Made by a program: the position numbers and the translations under genes. Positions 1 through 11,999 of a stretch of DNA of 64,000 bases are shown piece after piece. The DNA is from Eublepharis macularius (lineage: Eukaryota > Chordata > Lepidosauria > Squamata > Eublepharidae): the NCBI RefSeq assembly GCF_028583425.1, contig NC_072796.1:142733464-142797463 (forward strand), written 5' to 3'. A model generated the notes under the pieces. It worked only from the letters and a program-made list of their open reading frames with translations, did not search any database and was not told where the DNA came from. Position 1 is the stretch's first letter. The number at the start of each line of letters is the position of its first letter.

Positions 1-195
1 GCATTGTTTACATATCACGTTTGATACTTATGCTTTGTTGCAAACTGCTGTTATCCCAGTCCTATTACATTGCTTATTAGATGTCTCATCCCATTGATTG
101 CATTGACTTACACTGCGTAATCCGCCTTGAGTCTCAGTGAGAAACATGATAAGCTATAAATAATGCAAATGAAAAGGAATAAATAAAAGTAAAGG
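1..195 (+). repeat. L2-type LINE 3' tail
   Basis: This is the 3' end of an L2/CR1-superfamily LINE. It carries the tail signature 'cttgagtctcagtgagaaa' followed by an A-rich end built on AATAAA. The same tail recurs near 11.3, 18.3, 23.2, 29.5, 33.6 and 36.2 kb, and inverted near 60.3 kb. The copy is cut by the window start. Confidence 0.7.
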
Positions 196-611
196 TTGGG
201 GTTGCATCTCCCCACCCCCCAGTCAAAATTCACATTTCGTGCTTGCTCAACCATCCAGCCCAGCCCCAACTCCACTCATAAGGCCTCAATTTTTCTAAGG
301 CCCGTACAATAGCCAAGCACTCCTTGTTATTGTTCCCCTGCCAGAAGCCTCCTGCTTATGAATAACACTGGAAGGACTTGTCCATCAGGCCCATGCTGAG
401 CCAGTTCTGCTCCCAGTTCCACGTTGAAAGCTTCTGTGGTTGCTATAAAACGTTTTGTAAAACTAGAAGCCATCGCAGCTTCAAGTGGGAAGCAGTTTGG
501 CATTCAGCCATCCTGGTCAGCACCTGGCACGGCACAGGCCATTCTCAGATGGCTTCTGCCTTCTGCACCTCTGGTTTCATAACTACTCCTCCCATGATAA
601 GTCTGAGGTGC

Positions 612-815
612 TGCCCTGACTTGGATAGCCCAGGCAAGCCCAATCTTGTCGGATTTTGGAAGCTGAGCAGGGTTGGTCCTGGTTAGTAATTAGATGAAAG
701 ACCTCCAAGCAAAATCGGGGTGGCTATACAGAGGCAGGCAATGGCAAGCCACTTCTGTTTGTCTCTTGCCTTGAAAACTCTAGCAATGACTTAACGGCAC
801 TTGATGCCCACATCA
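612..815 (+). repeat. 5S rRNA-derived SINE
   Basis: The head reads like the internal promoter region of 5S rRNA (agcccaatcttgtcggat, then gctgagcagggttggtcctggttagtaatt). It is followed by a body with 'ggcaatggcaagccactt' and 'ctcttgccttgaaaac'. This copy is diverged; the copies at 39.2 and 44.7 kb are cleaner. Confidence 0.75.
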
Positions 816-954
816 TCTATATAAGTTAGGGCAAAAGCATTGACCCGCTATCAAACTGTCCACTAGCTTTTGGAAGGTGCAGGGGCGTTTCTAAGTCTGA
901 ATGGGGGGGACTATAAAGTCTCCAATCTTCCATTCTTGAGCAAGGTGTTATAGC

Positions 955-1390
955 AGGTGGTTGCTTCTCACTTCAGGGGCTCCTGGAAGAGACATTGTTT
1001 GGACCCATTTCAGTCTGGCTTCAGGCCAGAGTTTGGAACGTAGACTGCTCCAATTACCTTGGTTGATGACATCCACTGAGAACTAGACAGGGGGAATGTG
1101 ACCTTGCTAGTCCTGCTGGATCTCTCAGCAACCTTCAGTACTATCAACTATAGTATCCTACTATTATCTTCTGGCACTGGGACTAAGACGCACTGTTCAA
1201 GTCCTACCTGGGTGACAAGTCTCAAATGGTGGAGTCGGGGGACTCCTGCTCTGCCCCATGGCCAGTGACCTAAGGAGTCCCATTGGGCTCAGTCTTATCC
1301 CCCATGCTATTTAATATTTACATTAAGCCACTGAGAGAGGTCATCAGGAGGTTTGGGCAGCAGTGTCACCAACATGTGGATTCTACCTTT
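955..1390 (+). repeat. L2/CR1-type LINE reverse-transcriptase fragment
   Basis: Conceptual translation gives scattered reverse-transcriptase signatures: a QSGFRP-like start, a LLVLLDLSATF-like stretch corresponding to the L-D-L-S-A-F motif of L2/CR1 LINEs, and GVPLGSVLSPMLFNIY. The reading frame is interrupted, so this is a dead copy. Confidence 0.7.
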
Positions 1391-1399
1391 CATTTCTTC

Positions 1400-1590
1400 C
1401 TAAGTAAAGAGTCCAGTAGCACCTTTAAGACTAACCAACTTTATTGTAGCATAAGCTTTTGAGAACCACAGCTTTCTTTGTCAGATGCATCTACAATAAA
1501 GTTGGTTAGTCTTAAAGGCGCTGCTGGACTCTTTACTATTTTGCAACTACAGACTAACACAGCTAACGCCTCTGGATCTATTTCCATCTA
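1400..1590. repeat. Foldback repeat, family 2 (tentatively Penelope-like)
   Basis: Two inverted copies of a roughly 70-base unit ('agtccagtagcacctttaag ... ataaagttggttagtcttaa') meet at 'gtcagatgcatc'. A tail reading 'actacagactaacacagcta' follows. Better copies lie at 24.3, 44.2 and 53.2 kb. The family assignment is from memory and uncertain. Confidence 0.6.
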
Positions 1591-2289
1591 AGAGTCTCTC
1601 TACATGTTACTAAGTACCTAGGGCAGGATTGTATGTCTACTCCTCAATTCACGTGCAGGCTGTTCTTGTTTCATGCACGTGAATGCCGCTTTCACGGGAG
1701 CTCCCTTTGTGTGACTGCATCTGCAAGTGATTTTGGAGGGCAAAACGCCAATTCCACTCTGTTTTCTCTATGAGAACAAGTACTGTAGGCTCCTTTGACT
1801 TGTCTATTTGCATTTCTTTAAGGTGTGAGAAAGTGTTACGTTCTGCATTTCAATGAATGGATGTGGGGGAAACTGGGATACTTTTAGCAGCTGAGGAGGA
1901 ACTGATTTCAAACGCATGAATATATTCCCACAGAGCAAATTGTAGTATGACTGCAGTATGATCAAGTGCATGGAAAGTTGGAAGGGGGGCATGTGAAATG
2001 AGGTTAATGTGTGCGTCCCTAAATACTTAGTAATGTGTAGAGACTCTAATTCTGAGGTTGCCATTGATATTCTGGTGCTTGAAGTCAGTAATGGACTGGA
2101 TAAGGGCGAACAACCTGAAGCTCGATACACAGGCTCTGGATCAGTAGAAAGGCCAGCGACCAGTGATGAGACCAGCGATGTGAGATCTCCTGTCTTGGAT
2201 GGGGGGGATGCTCCCCCAGAAAAGTCAGGCTTGCAGCTTAGGAGTACTGCTTGGCATAGGGGTCACCTTAGAAAGCCAAGTGGCTGCAG

Positions 2290-3235
2290 TGGCTCAGAGC
2301 GCGTTTGACTAGCTTTGGCTGGTGTGTCAGCTGCGTCCATTCTTGGTTTGGTCAGATCTAGCCACAGTGATCGACTAGACTACTGCAATGTGTTCTACTT
2401 GGGGCTCCCCTTGAAGAGTGTTGGGAAGTTGCAGCTGACAAAGAATGCTGCAGCTAGACTGCTGCTCAGGGCCAGCTATCTGGAACATATGACCCTGATA
2501 CTACAGCAACTACATTGGCTACCAATCTGCTCCCAAGACCAATTCAAGGTGCTGGTTCTTTCAAGCCCAACATGGCTTGGGACTGAGGTATCTGAAGGGC
2601 CGCCTTCTCCCATACGTTCCTGCCTGAGAGTTAAGATCACACAGAAAGGCCCTCCCAAGTGTCCCATCAACCAAAGAAGCTTGGTTGGTGGGTACAGAGG
2701 AGAGGACCTTTTCAGTGGTACTGTTCCATGATTGTGGAACGATCTCACCAGGGAGGTGCGCCTGGCCCCCTTGCTCTCCAGCTTCAGGAGGCAGCAGCAG
2801 ACTTTTTAAAGATTTAGGATGGCTTTTGTTTAGCCACTTTTTAATGTAAGGGTAGTTTACTTGAGAGTCTCTCTACACAAGACATCTTACATGGAGATGT
2901 TCAAGTATAGGGAGACTCAATATTAGCCAGGAAGCATAGTTTAAAAAGACAGAGCTGAAGGCTCTGTCAATTTCAGCTCTGTAGAGCCAGAGCCAAATTG
3001 CCCCTAAGGGAAGGTGACGATGAAATTAACAAACCCTCCGAGGTGTGATCTCTGCTGGCTGTCTTTTAAAACTATGTATCCTAGCTAACATTGCGTCTCC
3101 CTACACTTGAGTGTCCCATGTAAGATGTCTTATGTAGAGAGGGTTTGTCATTTTATGTTTTTGGTTTTATAATATAAACCACCCAGAGCTCCTCTAGGTG
3201 GAAAGGTGGTTAATAAATGTCTTTAAAGTAAAATG
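2290..3235 (+). repeat. L2-type LINE 3' end, split by a palindromic MITE
   Basis: The translated C-terminal piece includes DRLDYCNVFYLGLP and LQQLHWLPI, both hallmarks of the end of L2-type ORF2. The 3' tail 'ccacccagagctcctctagg' lies at about 3,180. A separate palindromic element at 2,867-3,142 splits it. No intact frame remains. Confidence 0.7.
2867..3142. mobile_element. Palindromic non-autonomous DNA element (MITE)
   Basis: Long imperfect terminal inverted repeats start with 'ctctctacacaagacatctt' and end with 'aagatgtcttatgtagagag'. Inner arms 'gcatagtttaaaaagacaga' and 'gtcttttaaaactatg' also pair. A second copy lies at 21,335-21,672. No coding capacity is seen. It appears inserted into an L2 tail. 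Confidence 0.65.
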
Positions 3236-3240
3236 TCTTT

Positions 3241-3335
3241 AAAGCAATATGTTTATGTATTTTATATATGTTGTATTCTGCTCTGAGCCCGTTTGCAGGG
3301 AGGGAGGATTTGAAATATAATAAATAAATAGTGTG
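3241..3335 (+). repeat. LINE 3' tail fragment
   Basis: The stretch reads 'ctgagcccgtttgcagggag' and ends in an (AATA)n tail. This is a second tail type, related to those at about 57.7 and 63.8 kb. Confidence 0.55.
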
Positions 3336-4900
3336 TCCTGCAGGTGGTTCTGCCTTGGTCATCTGGCATCGTTGCCCCCTGCCAGCATCCCCATGTCAGC
3401 CCAAGGGTGGTTGGGCATTACAGGTCAGCACATCCCAGGACCTGGTGCTGGCCTTAGGTGTGGGATGGAAGGAGGCATCCCTGACAGCCTCCTAAAGCCA
3501 CAGGCCGAAAGCATTCCCAGGAAACAGCCATTCTTCTGGGAACCCAAAGTCAGTCTGGGACGAGGGAGCTGGCAAGGGAATGGGTCAATCCCCTCCCAGG
3601 GATATGTCCAGCGCTTGGGGTTCCCCCCTCCCCACATCTCAGCTGCTTCTCCCATTCTTGGATGTGGCGTGTCCAAAGGAAGGATCTAAGACTGTCACTT
3701 CCTCTCTCCCGTTATCCTCCACCTAACTGGGGGCTCCCACACAGAGAACCGAGGGCTTCAAGAGAAGTTTTGCCCCAGCCAGAGATGTTCGCTTAGGTCA
3801 GACACAAGGTGTGGGCTGGGATGTTAAGAGCCAGGGAGCAAGCGGGGCTTAGGTAGATTTGTCTACTGCCAGTGGTCTGCTGGGAACTTTCCCAGGACCA
3901 GCCCACCCACCCCCAGACATATATCAACAGTTCTTGCTGGGCCAGAACCACTGCCACCCACCTACAATAACAGCTTCAAAACCACCTTCATCCCAGGACA
4001 CCTGGCACCCAAAGATCTATCCGCACCCCATGCCGGACAGAAGTCAGCTGCTTTTGAAAGCTCTATCAGAGGCAATTTGTAGAGCCCCACTGCCCCCATC
4101 AGCTCTCCTTGGAGCCAGAAAGTCTTCTTTCCAGTATCCAGCTGCTGAAGCTGGGCCCGGGGGCTCTTTGCCCACCCTTCCTTGTGGCCCTTGCAGAGAT
4201 CTGGAAACTGCCATTCCAAGGTCTTCCCCCAGAGTAAGAGTGTGAACTCTCCTCTGGGTGTCCTAAACTTTCCAAACAGCTAGACCAGTTGGTTTGTTGC
4301 CCCCCCCACCTCGCCTTAGCCCCTCATTGGAGAGGAAGGTCTAAGAGTCAGGGCTCCACATGGGAGAAGAGGTGGCTCCTGGCTCAACAGCACTCCTTGG
4401 CAACGCAAGTGGCAGCCAAACAGAATCCTAAAGGGGATTTCCTTAGCTTGGAGGCCTGGAATCAGGAGAAGCCCCGACCCCACCCGATTCCTCAATGCAT
4501 CTGCATTCGACATCCCCAAGAGAATCTGATTTTTCGACCCTCAGGCCTTCAAGTTAATAGCTGAACAAAACAGGGGTTGTTGGCCAAGCCACCCAACTTC
4601 TCTACCTGGCGCCTGAGCAGGTCTGTCTTTGAGCCAATGAAGTCAGTCCCCGCTTTGGCAAAAGGGTTTTCTCCTCCACAAGATGCAGCGGTCTCCCTGT
4701 TCTGGTGGTCACACGCAAGTCACATTGCCACTGGGAATACAACGAGGGCGGCGAAAGAAATTTCCATCTGGTCTCTTCAGGGAGCGTCTGCCGAGGCAGG
4801 GGCCAGTCCTGGGCAGGGCAGCGCCGGAAACTCTTCTGTGATCCAGCCCCCTCTGCTGATCCTGAGAGCCGAAGGCAAGAAGCAGGCCAGCCACCAAAGA
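3336..4900. other. Unassigned sequence, no gene recognised
   Basis: The stretch is GC-moderate and looks single-copy. Its short open frames on both strands show no recognisable domain, no convincing splice structure and no match I can recall to ZFTRAF1, the expected next gene on this side. I see no clear repeat here. Confidence 0.4.
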
Positions 4901-4904
4901 CACC

Positions 4905-6632
4905 ACCCCGGACGACTCACACCAACTCAGACGTTTATTGGTTTATCAAGTTTTCAAAAAGATTTACAGCCTTGCTGTGTCCCCAAGAAGCATTTCCTCA
5001 TCACGTTTCAGAGCTCGGAAAGGCTGTGCATGTGAGCTGGGAAATGCGAGAGTCCAAAGTACTTACAAGGGCCCTTGAGAGTCGCTAAGTGGCAGAGGAA
5101 GGCTAGGAGGGAGCTGCGGGCAGTCCTGGCGCAGAAGAGGCGGAACAGGGAGGGTGGAAACCTCAGACTCTGGGTCAACAATCATTAGCGAGGCTTTGCA
5201 GGCAATGATTTCTCACTTGCGCAGAGCTTCCACATGCGGAACTGATGCATGGAAAGCAAGTATACTGTTACGTGTGAACTCATCACCCCTTACACATCAA
5301 CTTCAGACCTGGCAGTAAAACCCACATAAAAGCTGGTTGTTCGTGCAAGACTAAAAACCCAAATGCAACACGGCTTGGGCCAGGCCTGTGCCACTTGTCA
5401 CTTGCTTCACTGTGTGCACGAGGGCCACGGAAACCAAGGGTGCTATCAGGCCCCTGGCTGGCTGCAGTAGGTGCAGGGACTGTAGTTGTCTCAAGAGAGC
5501 CACAGACTGCCAGGCCTGCTTAGGGCTGCAAAAGGACTGGGATCGGCGTCCGTATTCCAGACGTGCCCAGGCCATTGGCAAGGCAGTAACGGCCTTCGTT
5601 GCCTGAGCCCTCGCCTCTCGCTTTCTGCTCCCTGCATTTTGGGGCTCTCCTCAAGCAGAGAAAGAACTCTTGAGCAGCTCCCAGTCAGATTAGTGGGCCA
5701 TCTCCAGTGGGACCACGCCTAGTTTCTTTTGGTACAGAACCCCAGTATCTGCTGAGATTCTGGCCCTGACCTCAAAAGGGTTATTCTGAGCCCACCTGGA
5801 GGGAAGAAGCCATGCCAAGACACTAGGTGGGTCCAGCTCTCTGGAGAGCAGCCCAGAATCCTTTGCGGCAAGTGGCTCTTTGCTGCAGTTTCCTGGAAAA
5901 GAGATGGACCCTGCAGGAATTTGCCAATGCTAACCACCTGTGCACCTTGTGCTGCCAAGCCAGGTAGGGGACGCAGCACATTTCCCTACCTTCCGAGGGT
6001 CTGCAGGGACCCTGGCGAAACCCCACCCTAACTGCACACCGCACCACTTGAGTGTCCGGGCGGCAGCCGATCCTCTCATGCTGCCAGAGTGACTCATGTG
6101 AATTCCTTCTTCCCACTTCTTCCTTCTTCCCATTGTCCTACTAAAAAACCCAACACAGGACCCCTTCCTGGATCCACCCACTTCTTGGGGCAATTTACCG
6201 TGTGTGCTTTCCCCTGTTCTTCCCTTTCCCAGTTTAAGAGACCCAGTTCCAAAGGGAACCATGTTTAGCCTGAACTCCCGGTTGCTGGAACAAGAAACGC
6301 AACAGAATTCAGCAGTGCCAAAAGATTCCAGAGCACCCACCGGACAAGTGACAAGATCCTGTTCTTCAACCAGAAGGCGCGTGGCCGCAGCCCATGACCG
6401 GAGTCCAGGGTTGGACTACTTGGATGCGCCTAGAGGAGCAAGGTGCTGATGCGACACTCCAGCAGCATCCCTTGTGGTGATGCAGAGGGTGCCAAATGTA
6501 ACCCTGAAGGTGCATAACGGCACTCTGGCAACACTGCATAGGAGCCTCCCTGCTAGACGGCCACAGCGCAGCCTCTTGGCACTCTGAAGCGTATCAGATG
6601 GAAGGCAAAACATGTCCCGCTACAGGCCAGCA
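4905..6632 (-). other. TMEM276: Probable TMEM276 3' UTR
   Basis: This lies directly downstream of the TMEM276 stop on the minus strand and looks largely free of repeats. A minus-strand AATAAA at 4,934-4,939 would end the transcript near 4,905-4,925. The extent is inferred only from the stop codon and this poly(A) signal; RNA data could shorten or extend it. Confidence 0.4.
4934..4939 (-). terminator. Candidate poly(A) signal for TMEM276
   Basis: An exact AATAAA on the minus strand, 1.7 kb downstream of the TMEM276 stop. It is inferred from sequence alone. Confidence 0.4.
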
Positions 6633-7500
6633 TCAGTTAGAGGTCTCTGCCGACAGCCCTACAGCCCCCTGGTCCAGTTCTCGGCGCGCCCTCTGCAGAG
6701 CCCACTGCAAAGTCAGGTTGGCTCCAGCCATGAGACAGCGAACGACGTCCCTCTTCCTGAGCATCAGCAACCGCTGCAGGTCGGTACCTTCCAGCAGGCC
6801 AGCGGCGCCCACCAGAAGGCTGCCGATGATCCCGTAGCCATTCCCAGTAAAGATCGAAAGGATCAGGATGGTGATGGAGGCCACCATCGCGATGGAATGG
6901 GCCATCACAGCCTTGCCTCCTCCCGAGAAGTCCGAGCCAGCGGCTAGCAGCAGTGCCCCTCCCAAGAGGATGTTGGCGGTGGAGTGGTCACCGTTCAGCC
7001 AGTGGAAGGCAAACGCCAGCAGTGGGAGCCCAACCACGGCGGAGAACCAGGTGCTGTCCAGGGGCCCTGAATCCAAGTCGGACCCAAGCGGGGCAGTGAA
7101 GGGAGCAGCTGTTTCCACGAGTGGCGCGACAGCCTGCAGGAGGAATCCAGCCCCAGCCCCGCGATGGATCTGCAAACACGAAGGCATGAAGGTCAGGCCA
7201 GAACTGCAGCAGTGATGGCCGATTACCCCCCTCCCGCAACGGGAGCTCCGCCCCCTCACTTACGTCACAAGCCCCACCCCCTTCCAGCACCTCTAGGCCC
7301 AGGGCTGCCTTAACAGGACGCTGGACAGCCAGAAGACCGCAGGCCAGTCCACGGCGCGGGAGCCCAGAGGACAGGCCAGCAAGCAGAAAAATGCTCCACC
7401 CCTTTCAAACCTGGAAGGTCTGCAAGCCGGAACTCAGGCACACGACACATAGCAGGAGGTTGGAGAACACGCCAGCCCCTCCGTCCAGCCTGCTGAGCAT
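6633..7500 (-). CDS. TMEM276: TMEM276, small multi-pass membrane protein
   Basis: Two coding exons on the minus strand, 7,411-7,500 and 6,633-7,169, join in phase 0 to encode 208 residues. The first exon extends as non-coding sequence to an acceptor at 7,521-7,522. The protein matches human TMEM276 as I recall it: GAGAGFLLQ at 34-42 and GLPLLAFAFHWLNGDHST at 77-94 correspond to human GAAAGFLLQ and GLPLLAFDFHWVNGDRSS. Hydrophobic segments lie at about 10-24, 71-88, 95-108, 117-137 and 142-156, fitting a multi-pass membrane protein. The chosen start (7,498-7,500) gives an N-terminus close in length to the human one, although its Kozak context is weak. The donor (GTTTGA) is also weak. In mammals the gene lies beside ZFTRAF1 and can be read through into it. 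Function is unknown. I did not find the 5' non-coding exon. Confidence 0.85.
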
Positions 7501-7999
7501 CTGGCACAGACTGGCCAGCTCTGCAAGGGAAGACACAGAGGGAGGGGTCATGTCTGCCCCATCCATGCCATTATGAAATGTATCTGTTGCTGACCTATAT
7601 TGCTGAACCACTGGTTTTGCTATACCTTGATGTCATATTACTAGCCAATAACTGCCTTTGCGTTTACAGAATTGCTTTGTATTCCCAAGCCAGCACAGCT
7701 GCCTTATCAAAAGACGGCTCAGAGTGCCTGACCTTGGACACGGCTTCCTCCTATGAGTTACTGTGCCTCGGCTTTGATCTTCTGCTTTTTCATTGTCTAG
7801 ACATGATAGTTAAAATGTGCGAACGGTTCTCAGGAAGGTTCGGGCCCAAAGGGTGTTTACTATTGGGAGGGGGGTATGAACTAATTGCTTTAAGATAGTC
7901 TCATGTGATTTTATTCCTGTCCACTCTAACGGCTTAGGAGCCAACCTTGCTTCTGAGTAATCCTATGGACCTGTCTGTGGAAATGATCTGATTTCTGAA

Positions 8000-8300
8000 C
8001 AAAAACCATTTAACCAAGAGCCTGGATTCTTGCTGCAATGGCACAGGGGTCTTTCTGCCACAGCCTGTCACTCAAAGACTGACAGGAGACAGAGGAAAGT
8101 TTTACGCTCGATCAACCATCTGATCAACTGGACAAGCCAGGAACAAACTCTAGTTGCCAAATCTACCACTGAGGCTGAATACGTATCTGCTTCCCAAGCC
8201 TGCAGCAGAACCTGAATGGATCATCTGTCTACTGAAGAACTTTGGAATAGATGAACCGAAACTGATAACTCTGATCGGAAGGGTGTGTCTGAGACTGTCT
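8000..8300 (+). mobile_element. Ty1/copia-type LTR retrotransposon fossil fragment
   Basis: A short relic of the RNase H end of a copia-type polyprotein is recognisable by KSTTEAEYVSASQAC and nearby residues. No LTRs or other domains are seen. The element is broken and looks old. Confidence 0.65.
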
Positions 8301-9199
8301 CAATCACACAGGCCACGCAAAAGTAGCAACTGGGGGAGGGGCAGAACAGGAGGCCGCATCCAGAGCCGCACCATTCCTTGGCCTTTAAAAATTAGGCTTG
8401 TCTCCTCTGCCAGCAGTAGTGCTCTCGGCTCTCAGGTGGTGAAAGGGTTTACACACCACCTACAACCCAAACTGGAGACAATGGCAGGGATTGAACCTGG
8501 ACCCTTCTGCAAGCAGAGCAGATGTTCTTGCCAAGCCATGGCACCTACCCACAACCGCTTGAGGAGGGAGAATGACAGGAGCAGGCCCCGGGCAGTTGAC
8601 GTGGAGGCACTCTGACCTCCTCCTATTTGTACTCCGAGATCAAGGCCCTAGAATGCAACGGCCCACAAAGACAGGCAGATGCTAGAAGGGTCTCCTGGAT
8701 GAAAAAGACTGGAGCACAGGCAGAGCCCTAGGCACCCGTAGCCACGGAGAGCAGAGTGGCAATCAAAGGGTGGAGGAAGGAGAGGAGGAGGAGGAGACCA
8801 GGGAAGTGAGAGAACAATGGCGCGTCTCTCAGACCTTAGAGCAGGAGCAACTTCCAAGACCTCTGCGAGCACCCCAAATGCATGGGGGACCGCCCTGAGA
8901 AAGTTGCGTCTGCTGAATGGGATAGAATGGCCAGGTGTGGTGGTGGGCGAGGCCTGGATCCTGCCACGTGGAGCCTTCCTGGGAGCAGTGCATGCCTGCA
9001 GTATCTGGGTAACACAATGGCACTCACCAGAGCTCTGCAGCCAACCTCTAAACTGTGTGTATACTGTGTGTAGGTGGTTACATGAAGGAGAATAATTATC
9101 CTTGTATCTGTGCTGTTTTTAAAATTCCAGCGTTTCTAGGGCTCCTCCTGACTCCCCGATCACAGCCAAGGGAATGGCTGCCATGCCAGTGCGTTCTTT

Positions 9200-9290
9200 G
9201 AGTATTCTTTGGGAATTTCCTGCATTTTGCAGGGGGGTTAGACTAGATGACTCTAGAGGTCCCTTCCAACACTGTGATTTTATGATTCTG
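9200..9290 (+). repeat. CR1 LINE 3' terminus
   Basis: It reads 'tagaggtcccttccaacact' and then 'attttatgattctgtg', the typical CR1 3' end with its terminal short direct repeats. Confidence 0.7.
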
Positions 9291-9533
9291 TGTGCCAAAA
9301 GAAGGTGCAGCCAGCACAGGAAGGGAAGAGGCTATCCTTCCTGGCTGCTAAGCCAAACTAGCCACTTAAGACAAATGCAGCCTGCCCTGAGAGGTCACTA
9401 GAGTTGCCTGGTATCGAGGGGAGCCTCAAGCCTGCTTGCTTGGCCTTGTTCCTTGGTCCCAGTTGCACAACAGATGCAGCCTAGAGCACAGCTTCATTCC
9501 ACAGAGGCAAAGCTGCAAAGACGGAAGTAAGAG

Positions 9534-9782
9534 CAGTGCTTTTTTTCAGCTGGAATGTGTTGGAACGGAGTTCCGGAACCTCTTGAAAATGGTCACATGG
9601 CTGGTGGCCCCGCCCCCTGATCTCCAGACAGAGGGGAGTTTAGATTGCCCTCCGCGCTGCTTGACAATCTCAACTCCCCTCTGCCTGGAGATCAGGGGGC
9701 GGGGCCACCAGCCATTTGACCATTTTCTCCGAGGGCAATCCACTGAGTTCCACCACCTCTTTTCCCAGAAAAAAAAGCCCCG
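9534..9782. mobile_element. hAT-type non-autonomous transposon with perfect 8-bp target duplication
   Basis: The element starts 'cagtgctttttttcag' and ends 'gaaaaaaaagccccg'. It is flanked on both sides by AGTAAGAG (9,526-9,533 and 9,783-9,790). Internally, two inverted copies of a GC-rich block ('ggtggccccgccccctgatc') form a large hairpin. It has no transposase. Confidence 0.75.
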
Positions 9783-10039
9783 AGTAAGAGAAATTGGCTT
9801 CTTCTCCTGAGACATCCCGTCCTCTGGCTCTCTCGTTTGATTCTGGCATTCCACCAGGGCCTGAGCTTTGAGACGAAGAGAGCGGGGGCTTTGGGGAGCC
9901 CAGGTCCAAGGATGAGAACAAGTGGCACGTCACCCAGGCAGCAAAGCGCAAGTGCAGAATTTGCAAGAGAGACCTCACTGAGGAAGTTGTCATACTACAC
10001 AGCTTATTTCCTAGGGGATTGTTTCAACACACACATTCC

Positions 10040-10225
10040 CTATAAAGAGGTCCCCAAACTTTTTGGTATGGTGACCCACAAGGCCAAATTAAATTGGTGA
10101 GCCACTTCAAAAAACCAGAGCGTGTACAATCAATAAAACTGCAACAGCCTGGGCCCCGCTGTCCCAGGCTTCGAGACCCACTTTTGGATTGGGACCCACA
10201 GGTTGAGAAACACTGCTCTGTGGTA
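10040..10225. mobile_element. Possible hAT-type transposon relic
   Basis: Sequence beginning 'ggtccccaaactttttggta' and ending 'ggttgagaaacactgctctg' resembles the ends of hAT non-autonomous elements. I could not define a target duplication, so the edges are approximate. Confidence 0.35.
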
Positions 10226-10609
10226 CAGAGCAGGGGTGGACTTCATCGGGGTTCTGTCCTGGAACACAAGAAGTCAAAATCAAAAAGGAGCACTCCTGGG
10301 CACGTCTAGAATGCTTTTTACTCCCCACTGAGTCACCACAAAGTAGGACTTCTGGGCAGGCACTGTCTCAGCAGCACTCCCTTGTGTTGTGGGAACAAAG
10401 TGCTCGGTAAGAGAATGCTTACTCTCACACTACACCCTGGAGTCAGCTACTATTTTATTAAGGAAGGGATGCTCAGAGGAAGGAACCAGCCCAGAGTCAC
10501 ATGGTCCACGGCTGTGCAGCAATCTGAGGCCAGGTCTTCCAGGCCCAAGACAAATCCTCCAGCAGCCCAAGGCAGTTGTCTGCTCATTCCCTGTAAATGG
10601 CAATAAACC

Positions 10610-11375
10610 GATCCTACTCTGGACCGTCCCTACCTTCCTGTCCTGCTGGAACCATCCTCCTTCTCACTCACTGCACTGGCTACCCATCGTTTACCATGCT
10701 CAGTTCAAGGTATTAGTTATTACACACAAAGTTCTTCATGGCTTTGGTCCAGCATACCTACGGGACCGCCTCCCTCCCTATGTTCTTCCACGGCAGCTTT
10801 GCTCATCTGAACAGGGTCTCCTACAGGTGCCAGGCTGCACATGGGTGAAGTCAGCGGCAGCCCATACAAGGGCTTTCTCTGTGGTGGCCCCCGCCCTGTG
10901 GAATGACCTGCCTGAGGAAGTCAGAAGAGCCGCCACACTCCTGGCTTTCCGTAAACGATGCAAAACCGAACTATTCAAAAAGGCTTTTTACTCAAATGGG
11001 AGGGCTGTATTGTAGGGAAGGGGTCTCAGATGCTTTGCTAACGAGTTAGGGACCATAGACTTCATCACCATTTTTGCCTTATATATTATCTGTTGCTTTA
11101 AATATGTACTCCTATGTACAACCAGTGCTCCATGTTGTCTAATGTTAGTCCTAGAATTATGTTTTGCTCCAGTATTTTTTCTACTCCAGTATTTTTTCTA
11201 CTCTGTCTTGGATCCTTGCTAATGCTAGGTATTTTAAACTTGTATCTGTTTACCTTATGGTATTGTACTGAAATGTACTTGATACTGACTGTATTAACCT
11301 CATACTGTGTAACTCGCCTTGAGTCTCAGTGAGAAAGGTGGACTGTAAATGACGTAAATAAAATTAAAAAATTGG
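10610..11375 (+). repeat. L2-type LINE 3' end with C-terminal ORF2 remnant
   Basis: Translation gives SLHWLPIVYHAQFKVLVI, then AFSVVAPALWNDLPEEVR and a KTELFKKAFY end, all diagnostic of the C-terminus of L2-type reverse-transcriptase proteins. The tail 'cgccttgagtctcagtgaga' and an A-rich end follow. The rest of the protein is absent, so this is a 5'-truncated dead copy. It is the best-preserved L2 end in the window. Confidence 0.8.
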
Positions 11376-11990
11376 GGTCCACCAAGGTTTTCCATTTCTA
11401 AACAAGAAAATGTGGGTTGAAACCCCTTTCCCAGCAAGGTAAACACCATTCAGTTTTGAATGCTGGACCAGGAGCATGTGCACCTTTGGGCGAAGACACA
11501 GCTTGACTTGAGAGACACCCCCCAGCTCCATCCCAAAGAGAGTTTGCAACCAGCAAGTAACGAAATGGGCTTCTTGGGGACAGGGCCCTGCAGCACGGGT
11601 TGCGAGCTGTGTATGTGCCTGGGGCTGTGCGAGTGTCAGACCTAAGACCAAGGCACACACACACCCCCGGCTCCCTCTCTGGCATCTCCGCTTCACGACT
11701 CTCTGCTGGCAGGCTCTGGGGACGACCCTGGAAAGCTGCAGCGTGAGCTAAAGGGACCCAGTTTACTCTGCTCAAAAGATTTCAGGCTGCCAGTGTGGCC
11801 TTTGCCTCCAGGCCAGTGATGGGGCGTCCCACCTGCCACAGCTGAGTGGCACCTGCCTTTTAAATAGATGCATAACAGGGATGCTGTTCAGCAGGGGGTA
11901 TGATTTCCTTCTGTGCCATGAAAAGTTTCAGCTGCCCTTTTCCAAGCTGCCCCTTTCCAAGCATTAAGCCTCTTCTAAAAGGAGAACATT
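11376..11990. other. Unassigned sequence upstream of the CpG island
   Basis: No recognisable coding exon or repeat is seen. It lies between TMEM276 (minus) and the FEN1-like gene (plus), so it could hold the non-coding first exon of TMEM276. Confidence 0.3.
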
Positions 11991-11999
11991 TCTCCAGGC

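Noticed and set aside
3336-4900. Possible exons of ZFTRAF1, the expected neighbour of TMEM276
   Set aside because: No zinc-finger or TRAF-type motif could be found on the minus strand here. If the order is conserved, the gene lies beyond the window start.
10389-11015. 208-codon open frame with protein similarity
   Set aside because: The similarity is to the C-terminus of an L2-type LINE protein, and a LINE tail follows. It is not a host gene.
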